Positions 16,449 to 29,170 of a stretch of 53,406 nt of DNA are shown in pieces. The stretch is from assembly GCA_030834165.1 (NCBI GenBank), contig JAURFU010000007.1, positions 1-53,406 of the forward strand, written 5' to 3'. The translations under genes were made by a program, and so were the position numbers. How positions within the stretch are numbered: the stretch's first letter is position 1; each line of letters begins with the position of its first letter. Source of the DNA: Verrucomicrobiota bacterium (lineage in GTDB: Bacteria > Verrucomicrobiota > Verrucomicrobiia > Opitutales > UBA953). The notes under the pieces are model-generated. The model was not told the origin of the DNA. It saw only the letters and a program-made list of their open reading frames with translations, and did no database searches.

Positions 16449-16766
16449 ATGCCCGGAGTCAAGCAGGCAACCCACCCTCCGAAGGTCGAAACGATCTGCC
16501 TCGGCCTGTCCGATCCGACGCGCCTCAGGCTGCTGAGCCGCATCGGCGGAGAGGAAGTCTGCGTCTGCGACCTCCAAGCCTTCGTGAAGCGCGACCAGCC
16601 GACCGTCTCGCGCCATCTGGCGATGCTGCGCAAGTGCGGCCTGGTCGAAGCGCGCAAGGAAGGCCGGTGGTGCCACTACCGCCGCACGCAGCTCCCCCCT
16701 GCCCTCGCCCGGATCGTCGACCTCGCGGCCCCGCCCGCGCGTCGCCCGGGACGTTCCTGCTGCTGA
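16449..16766 (+). CDS. arsR: Arsenic-responsive repressor, ArsR/SmtB family
   Basis: 105 residues. Winged helix-turn-helix with the metal site EVCVCDL (C38, C40) in the alpha-3 helix, the classic As(III)/Sb(III) site of E. coli ArsR. The recognition helix region is [13 protein letters not shown] further Cys at 63 and a terminal Cys pair (RSCC) may add ligands. Divergent from the ars operon; a SulP transporter follows 137 bp downstream on the same strand. Confidence 0.93.
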   Translation: MPGVKQATHPPKVETICLGLSDPTRLRLLSRIGGEEVCVCDLQAFVKRDQPTVSRHLAMLRKCGLVEARKEGRWCHYRRTQLPPALARIVDLAAPPARRPGRSCC

Positions 16767-16903
16767 GCCTTCGACGGCGGAAAACGCGGGCCCGATTCAT
16801 GCCGGGTCGCGAGAGGACATCCCAATCCTCTTGCCATCACGGCAGGCGGCCTCAGCAACAACCCTTCCGACCGTCCCTATCACCGAACTTCTCCCGCCTA
16901 CCC

Positions 16904-18394
16904 GTGCAACAAACCTATCAGCAGCAATGGTTCGGCAACGTCCGGTCCGACCTCCTGTCCGGGACCGTCGTGGCCTTGGCGCTCATCCCCGAAGCCATCG
17001 CTTTCTCCATCATCGCAGGCGTCGACCCTCAGGTGGGGATTTACGCCTCATTCTGCATCGCGGTGACGATCGCCTTCGTGGGCGGCCGCTCCGGCATGAT
17101 CAGCGCCGCGACCGGCGCGATGGCCTTGCTGATGGTGACGTTGGTCAAGGAGCATGGACTTCCGTACCTCTTCGCGGCCACTTTGCTGACCGGCTTGCTC
17201 CAGATCATCGCCGGCTGGCTGCGACTGGGCGACCTGATGCGCTTCGTCGCTCGGTCGGTGGTGATCGGCTTCGTCAACGCCCTCGCCATCCTGATCTTCC
17301 TCGCCCAGCTGCCGGAATTCGAAGGCCAAGGCTTGCTCATGTATGGCTGCGTGGCGCTCGGCCTGGGCATCATCTACGGACTCCCCTTGCTGACCAAAGC
17401 CATCCCCTCCCCGCTCGTCTGCATCATCGTGCTCACGGGCCTTTCGATGGGCTTGGGTTGGGGCGACGCCAAGCTGCTGCGCACGGTCGGCGACATGGGC
17501 CAGCTGCCCTCGGCCCTGCCCTCCTTCCTCTGGCCGGACGTGCCCTTCACCCTGCAGACCCTCTGGATCATCCTCCCGTATGCGCTGCCGCTGGCGTTGG
17601 TCGGCATCCTGGAGTCGCTGATGACGGCGACCATCGTGGACGACGTCACCGACACGCCGAGCGACAAGAACGCCGAGTGCAAGGGCCAGGGTGTCGCCAA
17701 CCTCGTCGCCGGGCTCTTCGGCGGCATGGCCGGCTGCGCCATGATCGGCCAGACGGTCATCAACGTTCGCTCCGACGGACGTGGTCGCCTCTCGACCTTC
17801 TGGGCGGGGACTTTCCTCCTCATCCTGGTCGTCCTCCTCGGCCGCTGGGTCTCGCAGATCCCCATGGCGGCCCTCGTGGCGGTCATGATCATGGTCTCCA
17901 TCGGCACTTTCAGCTGGGCATCTCTCCGCAACATCCCGGTCTTCCCGAAATCGGCCACACTCGTCACCTTCGCGACCGTCGCCGTGGTCGTCCTGACCCA
18001 CAACCTCGCCCTCGGCGTGGGCGTCGGCGTGCTTCTGAGCGCGCTCTGCTTCGCCGCCAAGATCTCCGTGCTCATGAAAGTGACGCCCGAACTGTCGGAC
18101 GACCGATCGACCCGCACCTACTCTGTCTCCGGGCAGCTCTTCTTCGCCTCGACCACGGCCTTCGCCGGCTCCTTCGATTTCCGGGAGAAGGTGGCCAGAG
18201 TCGTCATCGACGTCCGGCACGCGCATTTCTGGGACACCACCTCGATCAACGCCCTGGACAAGGTCGTCGCCAAGTTCCGGAGCGAAGGCACCGAACCCGA
18301 GATCTTCGGCCTGAACGCTGAAAGCCAAGCCATCGTCCGCCGTCTCGCCATCTACGACAAGGAAGGCGCCGCCCGGACCGACGCCGCGCACTGA
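16904..18394 (+). CDS. SulP-family anion transporter with STAS domain
   Basis: 496 residues from GTG 16904; upstream open frame belongs to arsR read in another frame. The membrane domain (about 10-380, 11-14 helices) begins with the SulP signature [23 protein letters not shown] and contains [20 protein letters not shown]-like sequence. A short STAS domain (about 395-485) ends the protein. By family it exchanges or co-transports sulfate, bicarbonate or related anions. It is shorter than typical sulfate permeases. Which anion is carried is not evident: the ars locus lies upstream and an SbtA-type gene 2 kb away, so both sulfate/oxyanion and bicarbonate are possible. Confidence 0.88.
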   Translation: MQQTYQQQWFGNVRSDLLSGTVVALALIPEAIAFSIIAGVDPQVGIYASFCIAVTIAFVGGRSGMISAATGAMALLMVTLVKEHGLPYLFAATLLTGLLQIIAGWLRLGDLMRFVARSVVIGFVNALAILIFLAQLPEFEGQGLLMYGCVALGLGIIYGLPLLTKAIPSPLVCIIVLTGLSMGLGWGDAKLLRTVGDMGQLPSALPSFLWPDVPFTLQTLWIILPYALPLALVGILESLMTATIVDDVTDTPSDKNAECKGQGVANLVAGLFGGMAGCAMIGQTVINVRSDGRGRLSTFWAGTFLLILVVLLGRWVSQIPMAALVAVMIMVSIGTFSWASLRNIPVFPKSATLVTFATVAVVVLTHNLALGVGVGVLLSALCFAAKISVLMKVTPELSDDRSTRTYSVSGQLFFASTTAFAGSFDFREKVARVVIDVRHAHFWDTTSINALDKVVAKFRSEGTEPEIFGLNAESQAIVRRLAIYDKEGAARTDAAH

Positions 18395-18446
18395 GATCCG
18401 GAAGGAGCCTCCGGACGTCCTCGTCGCCACACGGCCCTCCCGAAGA

Positions 18447-19577
18447 CTAGCGAAGGGACGCCGGCACGGGCTTGACGGGCGGAGCCGCGGGCTCGGCGGC
18501 CAGCGCCCGCATCACCGCGTCGTAAGCCGGCTTGGGCCTGCCCTGACGATCGAAGAGCAACGGGTGGTTCACGCGCCTCCACGGGAAGTCGTTGAGCCAG
18601 CTCTGTCCGTCATGGAGGTTCCAGAAAGAGACGCGGACGATGACGTCCTCGTATTTGCGGAAGAGCCGGAAGAGCCGCGCATACTGCTCGGCCTGGCGGG
18701 CAAGGACCTCCGGCGGGCAGCCGGCGGCGTAAGGGTCGAGCTTCGTCATCTCGGCGCGATGGCGATTGCCGTCGGCCCACCAGCGACCGCGGGGGATGAC
18801 GTCGATGTCCAGCTCCGAGACCACGGCCTTCATGCCGATGGCCCGGAGGGCGACCAAGGTCTTCTCGAGCTGCTCGTACGGCACGCGGTCGATCTCATAA
18901 TGCCCCTGCAATCCGACGGCGTGAAGGGGGACGTTCCGGGCCTTGAGCCTGGCCAGCAGCGCCAGCATCTTCTCCCGCTTGCCGTCCAGCTCGTTGTTGT
19001 AGTCGTTGTAGATCAGCTGGGCCGCCGGGTCGGCCGCATGCGCATATTCGAAGGCGCGAGCGATGAACTCCTCCCCGGCGATACGCAGCCAGCCGGAGTC
19101 ACGCAGCTCGGGCTTGCCGTCATCGAGCGCCTCGTTGACCACGTCCCAGGTCGCGATGCGCCCCTTGTAGCGGCCGACGACCGTCTCGATGTGGGTCTTC
19201 ATGCGGGCCAGCAGGACTTCCTTCGTGGCCGGAGCCGCGCCGTCCTGATAGAACCAAGCCGGCGTGCGGTCATCCTTGGCCCAGACCAGGCAATGTCCGA
19301 CCACCTTGAGGCCCTTGGCGTTGGCGAAGGCCACGAAGCGGTCGGCCTGTTCGAAATCCCAAGCCTGCTCCGTGCGGCGCAGCGCGGCGGGCTTCATGCA
19401 GTTCTCCGGCGTCACATGGCCGAACTGGGCCGTCAGCAAAGGCCAGTCCACCGGGCGGTCCGCGATCCGATCGGCCAGACCTACCCCGGAAGCCCAGGGA
19501 GAAAGCTGACGAAGCGTCTGGGCCGAACCGATGACGGAGCACCCAGCAAGGACCAAGGCAAACCAAAGACGGAGCAT
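18447..19577 (-). CDS. Endo-1,4-beta-xylanase, glycoside hydrolase family 10
   Basis: 376 residues with a signal peptide (LWFALVLAGCSVIGSAQ). A single GH10 barrel: HVTPENCMKP, GHCLVW, acid/base E149 in WDVVNEAL, a QGHYEI loop and nucleophile E255 in VSELDIDV, followed by FWNLHDGQSW and PLLFD. All catalytic residues are present. It hydrolyses internal beta-1,4 bonds of xylan outside the cytoplasm. No carbohydrate-binding module. It converges with the SulP gene and stands alone. Confidence 0.95.
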   Translation of the reverse strand: MLRLWFALVLAGCSVIGSAQTLRQLSPWASGVGLADRIADRPVDWPLLTAQFGHVTPENCMKPAALRRTEQAWDFEQADRFVAFANAKGLKVVGHCLVWAKDDRTPAWFYQDGAAPATKEVLLARMKTHIETVVGRYKGRIATWDVVNEALDDGKPELRDSGWLRIAGEEFIARAFEYAHAADPAAQLIYNDYNNELDGKREKMLALLARLKARNVPLHAVGLQGHYEIDRVPYEQLEKTLVALRAIGMKAVVSELDIDVIPRGRWWADGNRHRAEMTKLDPYAAGCPPEVLARQAEQYARLFRLFRKYEDVIVRVSFWNLHDGQSWLNDFPWRRVNHPLLFDRQGRPKPAYDAVMRALAAEPAAPPVKPVPASLR

Positions 19578-19714
19578 GACGGCATCAAAGGTCGACGCGT
19601 ATTCATGTAAACTCCTTAAGGACCAGAGGTCCCCGAAGACCTATGATGATAGCGACCAAGACAGTCGAAAATGACGTCGCCGCCTCAGTGAATGGACGGC
19701 CATGGGCTCAGCCG

Positions 19715-20311
19715 TCACACGCGTCGCTTAAGTCCGGCAAGAATGGCTTCAAGCTGCTTACGGTGAAGCCCTAGGTGGACAGCGGCGAGGACATGCCAGC
19801 GGCGGGCGGACATCGGCCCGAACCACGGATGAGGGAAACGGGCGGCGGCATCGAGATTCTTGGCGGAAGCGACGGCGGCGAGGACTTCGTCGCACGAGGC
19901 TTCATAGGTCGCCAGGACCGACTCCGTGACATCCGGGCTGGGTTTGACGTCGGCGGTGGAGGCCTTGCCGGCGGGCACCCTGCCCTCGGAAAGTTCACGG
20001 ATGATCGAGGCGCAGGCGAGGTTGACGATACGGAGGTGATCGAGGGTCATCAGTACCGACCAATGACGGGAACTATCCTCCAGTCCGCGAGGACGCGGGG
20101 TCAGCACGCGTTCGCCGAGACGTCCGGCGGGACAGGATCGGACCAAGTCGGCGACTAAGGCGCGCTCCTGACGGAAGAGCGCATCGATGCGTTGGCGATC
20201 ATGCGTCCAAGCGCGTAAGGCGAAAAGCACTCGGGCGATCTGTAGCTCGATGCCGGGAAGCCCAGCACCGGGCATCGCGAGCTTAGGGTCTTCGTTTTGG
20301 GATATGGCCAT
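19715..20311 (-). CDS. DinB-superfamily protein
   Basis: 198 residues from ATG 20311 (an in-frame TTG lies at 20326). A four-helix-bundle pattern with His residues placed as metal ligands: LMTLDHL in helix 2 and HLGLHRKQLEAIL in the last helix, as in DinB/YfiT proteins. Members include thiol S-transferases and many of unknown role. It is divergent from an HxlR regulator with a perfect palindrome between them, so it is probably the regulated target. Confidence 0.7.
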   Translation of the reverse strand: MAISQNEDPKLAMPGAGLPGIELQIARVLFALRAWTHDRQRIDALFRQERALVADLVRSCPAGRLGERVLTPRPRGLEDSSRHWSVLMTLDHLRIVNLACASIIRELSEGRVPAGKASTADVKPSPDVTESVLATYEASCDEVLAAVASAKNLDAAARFPHPWFGPMSARRWHVLAAVHLGLHRKQLEAILAGLKRRV

Positions 20312-20341
20312 GTCCGCACGCTTCAATATTACTTTTAATTT

Positions 20342-20357
20342 GCAAGTAATTACTTGC
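20342..20357. promoter_or_regulatory. Putative HxlR operator, perfect palindrome
   Basis: Perfect 16-bp palindrome GCAAGTAATTACTTGC between the divergent DinB-like and HxlR genes (31 bp from one start, 35 bp from the other), in a sharply AT-rich gap. HxlR/YodB-type dimers bind palindromes of this size, often with a GTA-N-TAC core. Binding is inferred, but chance occurrence at this spot is unlikely. Confidence 0.6.
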
Positions 20358-20391
20358 GGCCTGCACTCGACCGTCCTATTAATCTTTATCC

Positions 20392-20757
20392 ATGAAGACC
20401 AGTCGCGCCCCGAAGAAGACCGCGCCGGCCAAGCGCCGCTCCCCCTGCCCTATCGCGTGCAGCCTGGACCTGTTCGGCGACAAATGGACCATGCTCGTCA
20501 TCCGCGACCTGGCGGTCGGCAAGACGAGCTTCAAGGACTTCGCGACCGGCCCCGAGAACATCCCGACCAACATCCTCAGCGACCGGCTGAGCCGCCTGAT
20601 GGAGAGCGACGTGATCAGCCAGGCTCCCGTCGAAGGCGACGGACGTCGCCTCTCCTATCATCTGACACCCAAAGGCGTCGCGCTACGCCCTGTCCTCCTC
20701 GCCCTCCGCGAATGGGGTCTCGAATGGATCGAAGGCACCGCCGCCAAGCGGGCCTGA
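20392..20757 (+). CDS. HxlR-family transcriptional regulator
   Basis: 121 residues. Lys/Arg-rich start, then CPIACSLDLFGDKWTMLVIRDL, the HxlR signature with Cys residues before the first helix. FKDFATGPENIPTNILSDRLSRL is the recognition helix region, followed by the wing (YHLTPKG). Some HxlR proteins sense electrophiles or redox state through this N-terminal Cys. It likely controls itself and the divergent DinB-like gene through the palindrome at 20342-20357. Confidence 0.9.
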   Translation: MKTSRAPKKTAPAKRRSPCPIACSLDLFGDKWTMLVIRDLAVGKTSFKDFATGPENIPTNILSDRLSRLMESDVISQAPVEGDGRRLSYHLTPKGVALRPVLLALREWGLEWIEGTAAKRA

Positions 20758-20789
20758 ACACGCGGGAGGCAGATAATCCTAAGTTCGGA

Positions 20790-20967
20790 TGGTCATAGTT
20801 CTTGGTCATACCTAACTCACCCCAACCAGCTTTGGGTAACGTTTTAGGTAGAGTCCCAGGAACTTAAGCTCACCTGCGATCCCCGTCTAGGCCAAGATAA
20901 GAGGGGAAATCAGGCTCAGTCCGCAGTTTAGACCTCGCCGTGAAAAAGTGGCGGAGAGGATGGGATT
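20790..20967. repeat. Long imperfect direct repeat, copy A (tRNA-Ser flank)
   Basis: Starts with a 21-bp block (20790-20810) that matches 27720-27740 at 20 positions. It includes GTTTTAGGTAG in both and ends with 23 bp of tRNA-Ser 3' end (20945-20967). The blocks are spaced alike in both copies (155 and 152 bp), so this is one duplicated unit, as left by integration beside a tRNA. Confidence 0.65.
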
Positions 20968-21111
20968 GGCTCCGCTTCGCTCCGGGCTCCCGCCCGATGC
21001 CTGCGGCATCGCCTGTTCGCCTGACGGCTCACCGAACGGGTTCTCATCCCCTCTTAGGGTCGGTACGTCCCATCGGAGCCTCAGGGCCTCTGGGCCTCCG
21101 AGCCTCTCATG

Positions 21112-21138
21112 AAAGTGGCGGAGAGGATGGGATTCGAA
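21112..21138. repeat. 27-bp copy of the tRNA-Ser 3' end (att-like site)
   Basis: Identical over 27 bp to 27872-27898, which contains the T-arm and acceptor 3' side of tRNA-Ser(GCU), and in the same orientation. Sequence on either side differs. A displaced tRNA 3' end is the usual far boundary of an element integrated in that tRNA. Confidence 0.75.
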
Positions 21139-21360
21139 GGAAAATCCTGCGTCTGCATGTCGTTGAACTTCAACAACCGAGGATTTTTGCGGACAGTTTG
21201 CGGACAAGTTATCCGCCAACTCTGCTAATTTACCCGGACGATTTTAGCGCGCAAGTATTTAGTTAAACACATGACATCCCATGCCCGATTCATGTGCGCA
21301 TAAAGATCCTACCCTCATGCGACGAAGCAGAGGATAGGGCCTTTGCTGAGCGAGACTAGT

Positions 21361-25792
<4,432 letters not shown>

Positions 25793-25826
25793 TGTGTTGA
25801 AGATGGGTGAGTGATGAGAAGTTTTA

Positions 25827-27143
25827 TCAGGGACGTTCGAAGAGCGTCTTGGCCTCGGTGAACGAGGTGCCAGCGAGGGTTTCGGCCCGGACGAGCGCGA
25901 GCGCGTACGCAAGTTCGGCGTCCAACAGCTCGCGACGCAGGGCGATCAGGCCCCGGCGCGCGTCGAGCACGTCGATAAAGGCAAGGGCGCCCTTGTCGTA
26001 GGCGGACTGCACGGAGACGCAGGCCTCTTCGGCTGCGGGTAGGGCCTCGCGACGCAAGGCCGTCGCCTGCGCATGGGCGGCGCTCAGTTCGGCATGCGCT
26101 GCGACGAGCGCAGCACGCTGTTCAAGTTCGGCGGCGCGCAGGGACTGCTCGGCGGCGCGGAGCATCGCTCGGGCAGCGCGGATGTTGCCGGAGTTATCAT
26201 CGCGGAAGGTCAGAGGAATCGAGGCACCGACGACGAAGGCAGTGGCGGGGCCTTCGTTGAGACGACGGACGCCCGCTCCGAGGGTGACATTGGCCACGCT
26301 CCGGGCGGACTCGAGCTCAAGCGCAGCCCGCTGGCCAGCGACCATCGCGGAGACCAACCCTAAGCGCGGATTGCCCGACACCGCGAGGGCGGACTCGAAA
26401 CGGGCGAGCGCGGGGGGCGTCGCAGGCAGGCGCAGCGCCCCTTTAATCTCGGCGATTTCCGAGGCGCTTCCACCCCAAGACGCCGCGAGGCTCGCAAGGG
26501 CGATCGAAGAGGCGGACTTTGCGCGCGCGAATTCTGCTTGGGCGGAAGCCAGCGCGGCGCGGGCACGGGCGACTTCGGAAGGCGATGCGGTCGCGGCCTG
26601 CAGACGCCGACTCGCCGAGGCGAACGTCTCCTGCGTAAGTTTGAGCTGCTCCCCTGCGAAGGAGAGACGAGTGGTTTCGGCCAAGGCCTTGGCGAAAGCA
26701 TTCGCGGAGGCCGCGAGGATATCGGACCGGCGCAGCGCCAGCGAAGCTTGGGCGACGTCACGCTCGCGTTCGGCGAAGGCGATGCGACGGCCGGACTTGT
26801 CGCCGCGCTCGATGAGCTGGCTCGCCTGAACCGTGAGTTCCATGACGTCAGAACCACGCGCAAGCCTAGTGCCGCCAAAATTCTCGACCGATAGCGATAA
26901 GTTGGGATTGGGGCCCATACCCGCCTGCGCTACCCGGCCATCGGAGGATTCTCGGCTGAAACCAAGGGCGAGTAATTCGGGGTTCAACTCGGCCGTCCGG
27001 GCGAGCACGTCGCCCAAGGTGAGGGACGCCGGAGATCGCGGGGCGACCTCGACGGGTGCTGAAGCAGTCAAGATCAGCGGGTCAGCGGCATAGCCAAGGA
27101 CGGGTAAGGTTAACGTCAGGAAAAGGATGTGGAAAAGGTTCAT
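25827..27143 (-). CDS. czcC: CzcC-type outer-membrane efflux protein
   Basis: 438 residues with a signal peptide (MNLFHILFLTLTLPVLGYA). Two repeats of long Ala/Glu/Arg-rich helices, TLGDVLARTAELNPEL at the first helix and VGASIPLTFRDDNSGNI in the second half, as in CzcC/TolC proteins. It forms the outer-membrane duct for CzcBA. It leads the three-gene efflux operon, 34 bp before czcB, inside the region bounded by tRNA-Ser copies. Confidence 0.9.
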   Translation of the reverse strand: MNLFHILFLTLTLPVLGYAADPLILTASAPVEVAPRSPASLTLGDVLARTAELNPELLALGFSRESSDGRVAQAGMGPNPNLSLSVENFGGTRLARGSDVMELTVQASQLIERGDKSGRRIAFAERERDVAQASLALRRSDILAASANAFAKALAETTRLSFAGEQLKLTQETFASASRRLQAATASPSEVARARAALASAQAEFARAKSASSIALASLAASWGGSASEIAEIKGALRLPATPPALARFESALAVSGNPRLGLVSAMVAGQRAALELESARSVANVTLGAGVRRLNEGPATAFVVGASIPLTFRDDNSGNIRAARAMLRAAEQSLRAAELEQRAALVAAHAELSAAHAQATALRREALPAAEEACVSVQSAYDKGALAFIDVLDARRGLIALRRELLDAELAYALALVRAETLAGTSFTEAKTLFERP

Positions 27144-27269
27144 AGGTTTAGATGCATACGGGTGGAGACCCAGGGTGCCCCCTTGGACGACGGAAAGACA
27201 TACGGCACACCTCGCATCCGTCGCGGACGCAAGGACACCGGGCGGCTAAGGCCGCCAAAGCTTAGGCAC

Positions 27270-27647
27270 TCAGATCCGCAGACACATCGTCCCCGCACTC
27301 AAGGCAGGCGGACGAGATGGTAGCGATGGATAACTAAAAATGGGGCGGACTGTCACGAGGGCAGGCCTTTCGACGCAAGCAAAGAGCGGAGCCAGCAAGG
27401 GCGCGTCCAACGAGAAAATTACCGAAGGGAGCAAGCCCACCGGCTCATCAGCCAGCGCGACCGGCGAGGAAGGTACCAGGCAATCCGAGCAGTCATCGGG
27501 CTGGGCGCAGGCCTCGCCAGCGTGTTCGCAATCCGCCGTGACCTCGTCGCAGTGGCAATGTTCGACCGCCAGCACGCCGACCGTCGCCCACAGGAGGAAG
27601 GCGAGGCAGGCGAAGAGTCTGGAACGGGCGATTGCCAATGAAATCAT
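27270..27647 (-). CDS. Cys-rich exported protein of the metal-efflux region, function unknown
   Basis: 125 residues from ATG 27647, preceded by AGGTGG at a good distance; GTG 27659 is an alternative. A signal peptide (LFACLAFLLWATVGVLA) is followed by a compact Cys/His cluster: EHCHCDE, TADCEHAGEACAQPDDCSDC. The rest is hydrophobic and Pro-rich. No family is recognised. It lies 126 bp upstream of czcC on the same strand, inside the putative island, so a periplasmic metal-binding or sensing role is a reasonable guess but only that. Confidence 0.6.
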   Translation of the reverse strand: MISLAIARSRLFACLAFLLWATVGVLAVEHCHCDEVTADCEHAGEACAQPDDCSDCLVPSSPVALADEPVGLLPSVIFSLDAPLLAPLFACVERPALVTVRPIFSYPSLPSRPPALSAGTMCLRI

Positions 27648-27719
27648 ATTTCGAGCCACCTGAGCGAAGTCAAGCGAGCAAAGGCATTCCGTCGCGCCAT
27701 CGGGGCATGACGTGCGTTT

Positions 27720-27898
27720 TGGTCATAGATCTTGGTCATAGCCAGACCGGCCACTCCATCTTTGGTAGAGTTTTAGGTAGCGTCGGGGAACCAGACGCAG
27801 CGATAGACGACGGAATGAGCCAATTCGGGACATAAAACACACGCAAAGCCCTTGGTCGGACTTTACGCGTTAAAGTGGCGGAGAGGATGGGATTCGAA
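27720..27898. repeat. Long imperfect direct repeat, copy B (includes tRNA-Ser 3' end)
   Basis: Partner of copy A (20790-20967). The block at 27720-27740 and the shared GTTTTAGGTAG (27770-27780) lie downstream of the intact tRNA, whose 3' end forms the right part of the repeat. Nothing else is seen in this gap between the Cys-rich gene and the tRNA. Confidence 0.65.
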
Positions 27899-27966
27899 CC
27901 CACGATACCCTTTTGGGGTATACCCATTTAGCAAACGGGCGCTTTCGGCCACTCAGCCACCTCTCC
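27876..27966 (-). tRNA. tRNA-Ser (anticodon GCU)
   Basis: 91 nt on the minus strand including an encoded CCA end. The acceptor stem GGAGAGG/CCTCTCC pairs perfectly. The D-arm contains GCTGAGTGGCCGAAAGC. The anticodon stem-loop CCCGT-TTGCTAA-ATGGG gives GCT. The long variable arm (ATACCC/GGGTAT) is typical of class II serine tRNAs. The T-arm is GTGGG-TTCGAAT-CCCAT. Its 3' part is repeated at 21112 and 20945. Confidence 0.97.
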
Positions 27967-28075
27967 AGGTCCCTCGTTGATTCGAAGGAAGTTCATTAAT
28001 GGGGAGGGACGGACGATGGTCAAGCCAAGCCCAAGGACCTCGGGACGAGGCGCGCAGGACGAAGGAGAATCCCTC

Positions 28076-28885
28076 ATGAAACCATCAAGATTCCCTGCTT
28101 TGCGAAGACAACCGGCGTTGGATGAATCGAGCGGGATGCACCTCCTCTACGTCGACGAAAGCGGCGACACCGGCCGCGCAGGGTCCCAGACACGAACATT
28201 CACGCTAAGCGGATTATTGGTGCATCATGCTGAGTGGCATGACGCCCAAGCCTCCATCGGCAGGATGAGACGTCGTATTCACGAGAAGTACGGCTACCCA
28301 CCTCAGGCCGAACTGCATGCGAGCGAAATGCTCGGACGCAGCCAGGAACACCACGGCACAAAAAGGGGCCAACGGGTTCAATCGGTCATGCATGCGGTCG
28401 AGATGATCCGAAGAGAAAAGCGGCTGACCCCCTTGCGAGTCGTCATCGAGAAGGCCGCATGTTCTCAAGACTTGATCTGCTGCGCCTGGATGGCGCTACT
28501 TGGCGCGGCGACAAGGCACATTGCTTCCAGCGAAGGACATGCCCTGTGCTCCGCGCCCGGGCTAGTCGTCATCTGTGACGCCCACCGGACGGCCCCATCG
28601 GCCGCATGGCTTCATGAAATCAACTCACAGCTGGAACTCGGAGGCCTGCTGGTAGACGAACCATTCGGCCGTGACTCCAAACAAAGCCCGCTGCTTCAAC
28701 TGTGCGACCTTCTGGCTTACCTGACCAAACAGACCATGAAACCCAACGCCTTGTTCAAGCAGGCGCATGCCCACAACATGCTCAGACGCTGCGAGACACT
28801 CTTCATGGAGAGAGGGGTCACGATCATCATCAAAAAGAAGGGGGCGCTTTCGCGCCCCCCTAAGAGGAATCTCAGCGGGTCTTAG
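28076..28885 (+). CDS. DUF3800 domain protein
   Basis: 269 residues from ATG 28076, chosen because AAGGAG lies 8 bp before it (28062-28067); ATG 28136 (MHLLYVDESG) is where the domain begins. The DUF3800 pattern is clear: LLYVDESGDTG near the start, CDAHRTA in the middle and SPLLQLCDLLAYLTK near the end; the acidic residues resemble an RNase H-like fold. DUF3800 proteins often lie in mobile or defence regions; their role is unknown. The last dozen codons run through a strong hairpin that ends minus-strand transcription, so the tail may be a late extension. Confidence 0.8.
   Translation: MKPSRFPALRRQPALDESSGMHLLYVDESGDTGRAGSQTRTFTLSGLLVHHAEWHDAQASIGRMRRRIHEKYGYPPQAELHASEMLGRSQEHHGTKRGQRVQSVMHAVEMIRREKRLTPLRVVIEKAACSQDLICCAWMALLGAATRHIASSEGHALCSAPGLVVICDAHRTAPSAAWLHEINSQLELGGLLVDEPFGRDSKQSPLLQLCDLLAYLTKQTMKPNALFKQAHAHNMLRRCETLFMERGVTIIIKKKGALSRPPKRNLSGS
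28832..28860 (-). terminator. Intrinsic terminator, minus strand
   Basis: An 8-bp GC-only stem (28840-28847 with 28852-28859, loop TTTC). On the minus strand it is followed by TTCTTTTT. It lies inside the 3' end of the DUF3800 frame and would end transcripts coming from the ACT gene or from an RNA encoded at 28866-29170. Confidence 0.7.
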
Positions 28886-29170
28886 CCGCCTACACACCTG
28901 AGATTGAAGATGGGAGTACGGATACCAGCCGCAAGATTTAACTCATGGGGTAATTCAGGGGATACTGCTGCGAAATAAAGTTCGCCGCAGGGCGAACCAA
29001 GGTAGGGGCACGATTCATCGTGCACTCCCAGGCAGGAGGGCGCGGCGGAGCCACGCCCTTACCCTCGGCCGCCCTGCGGCGGCTTGAAATCAGAAAGGAC
29101 AGCACGTAGTGGTGTCCCTACCCCGCGGCAGACTTTGTCGTGACGCGGTCCCGCCCCTGCCGAAGAGGGC
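28866..29170 (-). other. Intergenic segment with RNA-like structure, no protein gene
   Basis: Next to the terminator lies a perfect 8-bp stem AATCTCAG/CTGAGATT (28868-28875 with 28898-28905). Further hairpins follow: TTCGCC/GGCGAA (28981-28996) and GCACGA/TCGTGC (29008-29023), and a dispersed repeat at 29097. It could be a small RNA, or the long 3' untranslated region of the ACT gene. It matches no RNA family known to me. Confidence 0.35.
29097..29122. repeat. REP-like dispersed palindromic repeat, copy 1
   Basis: 26 bp, partly palindromic (GGACAGCAC...GTGGTGTCC). It matches the reverse complement of 49775-49800 at 24 of 26 positions. Both copies are extragenic, as usual for REP-type repeats. 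The segment at 29001-29030 (GGTAGGGGCAC...) starts in a similar way. Confidence 0.6.

Larger units (their letters stand above)
20758..21360. other. Gene-free island edge with tRNA-Ser remnants
   Basis: About 600 bp without a credible gene; short open frames here are tRNA sequence read in reverse. It holds two partial copies of the 3' end of tRNA-Ser (20945-20967 and 21112-21138) and a segment (from 20790) that also occurs beside the intact tRNA. Between the copies lies GC-rich sequence with small inverted repeats. TTGCGGACA occurs twice near 21190. It marks the left boundary of the metal-efflux region. Confidence 0.6.

Noticed and set aside
16904-18394. Calling the SulP protein a BicA bicarbonate transporter because SbtA lies nearby
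   Set aside because: The genes are in separate units with the ars locus between them, and SulP sequence alone does not show the anion.
20887-21219. 110-residue minus-strand frame resembling database hypothetical proteins
   Set aside because: It contains tRNA-Ser 3' sequence translated (NPILSATF), a known false-gene pattern.
27736-27927. 63-residue minus-strand frame with NPILSATL
   Set aside because: Runs through the tRNA-Ser gene; not a protein gene.
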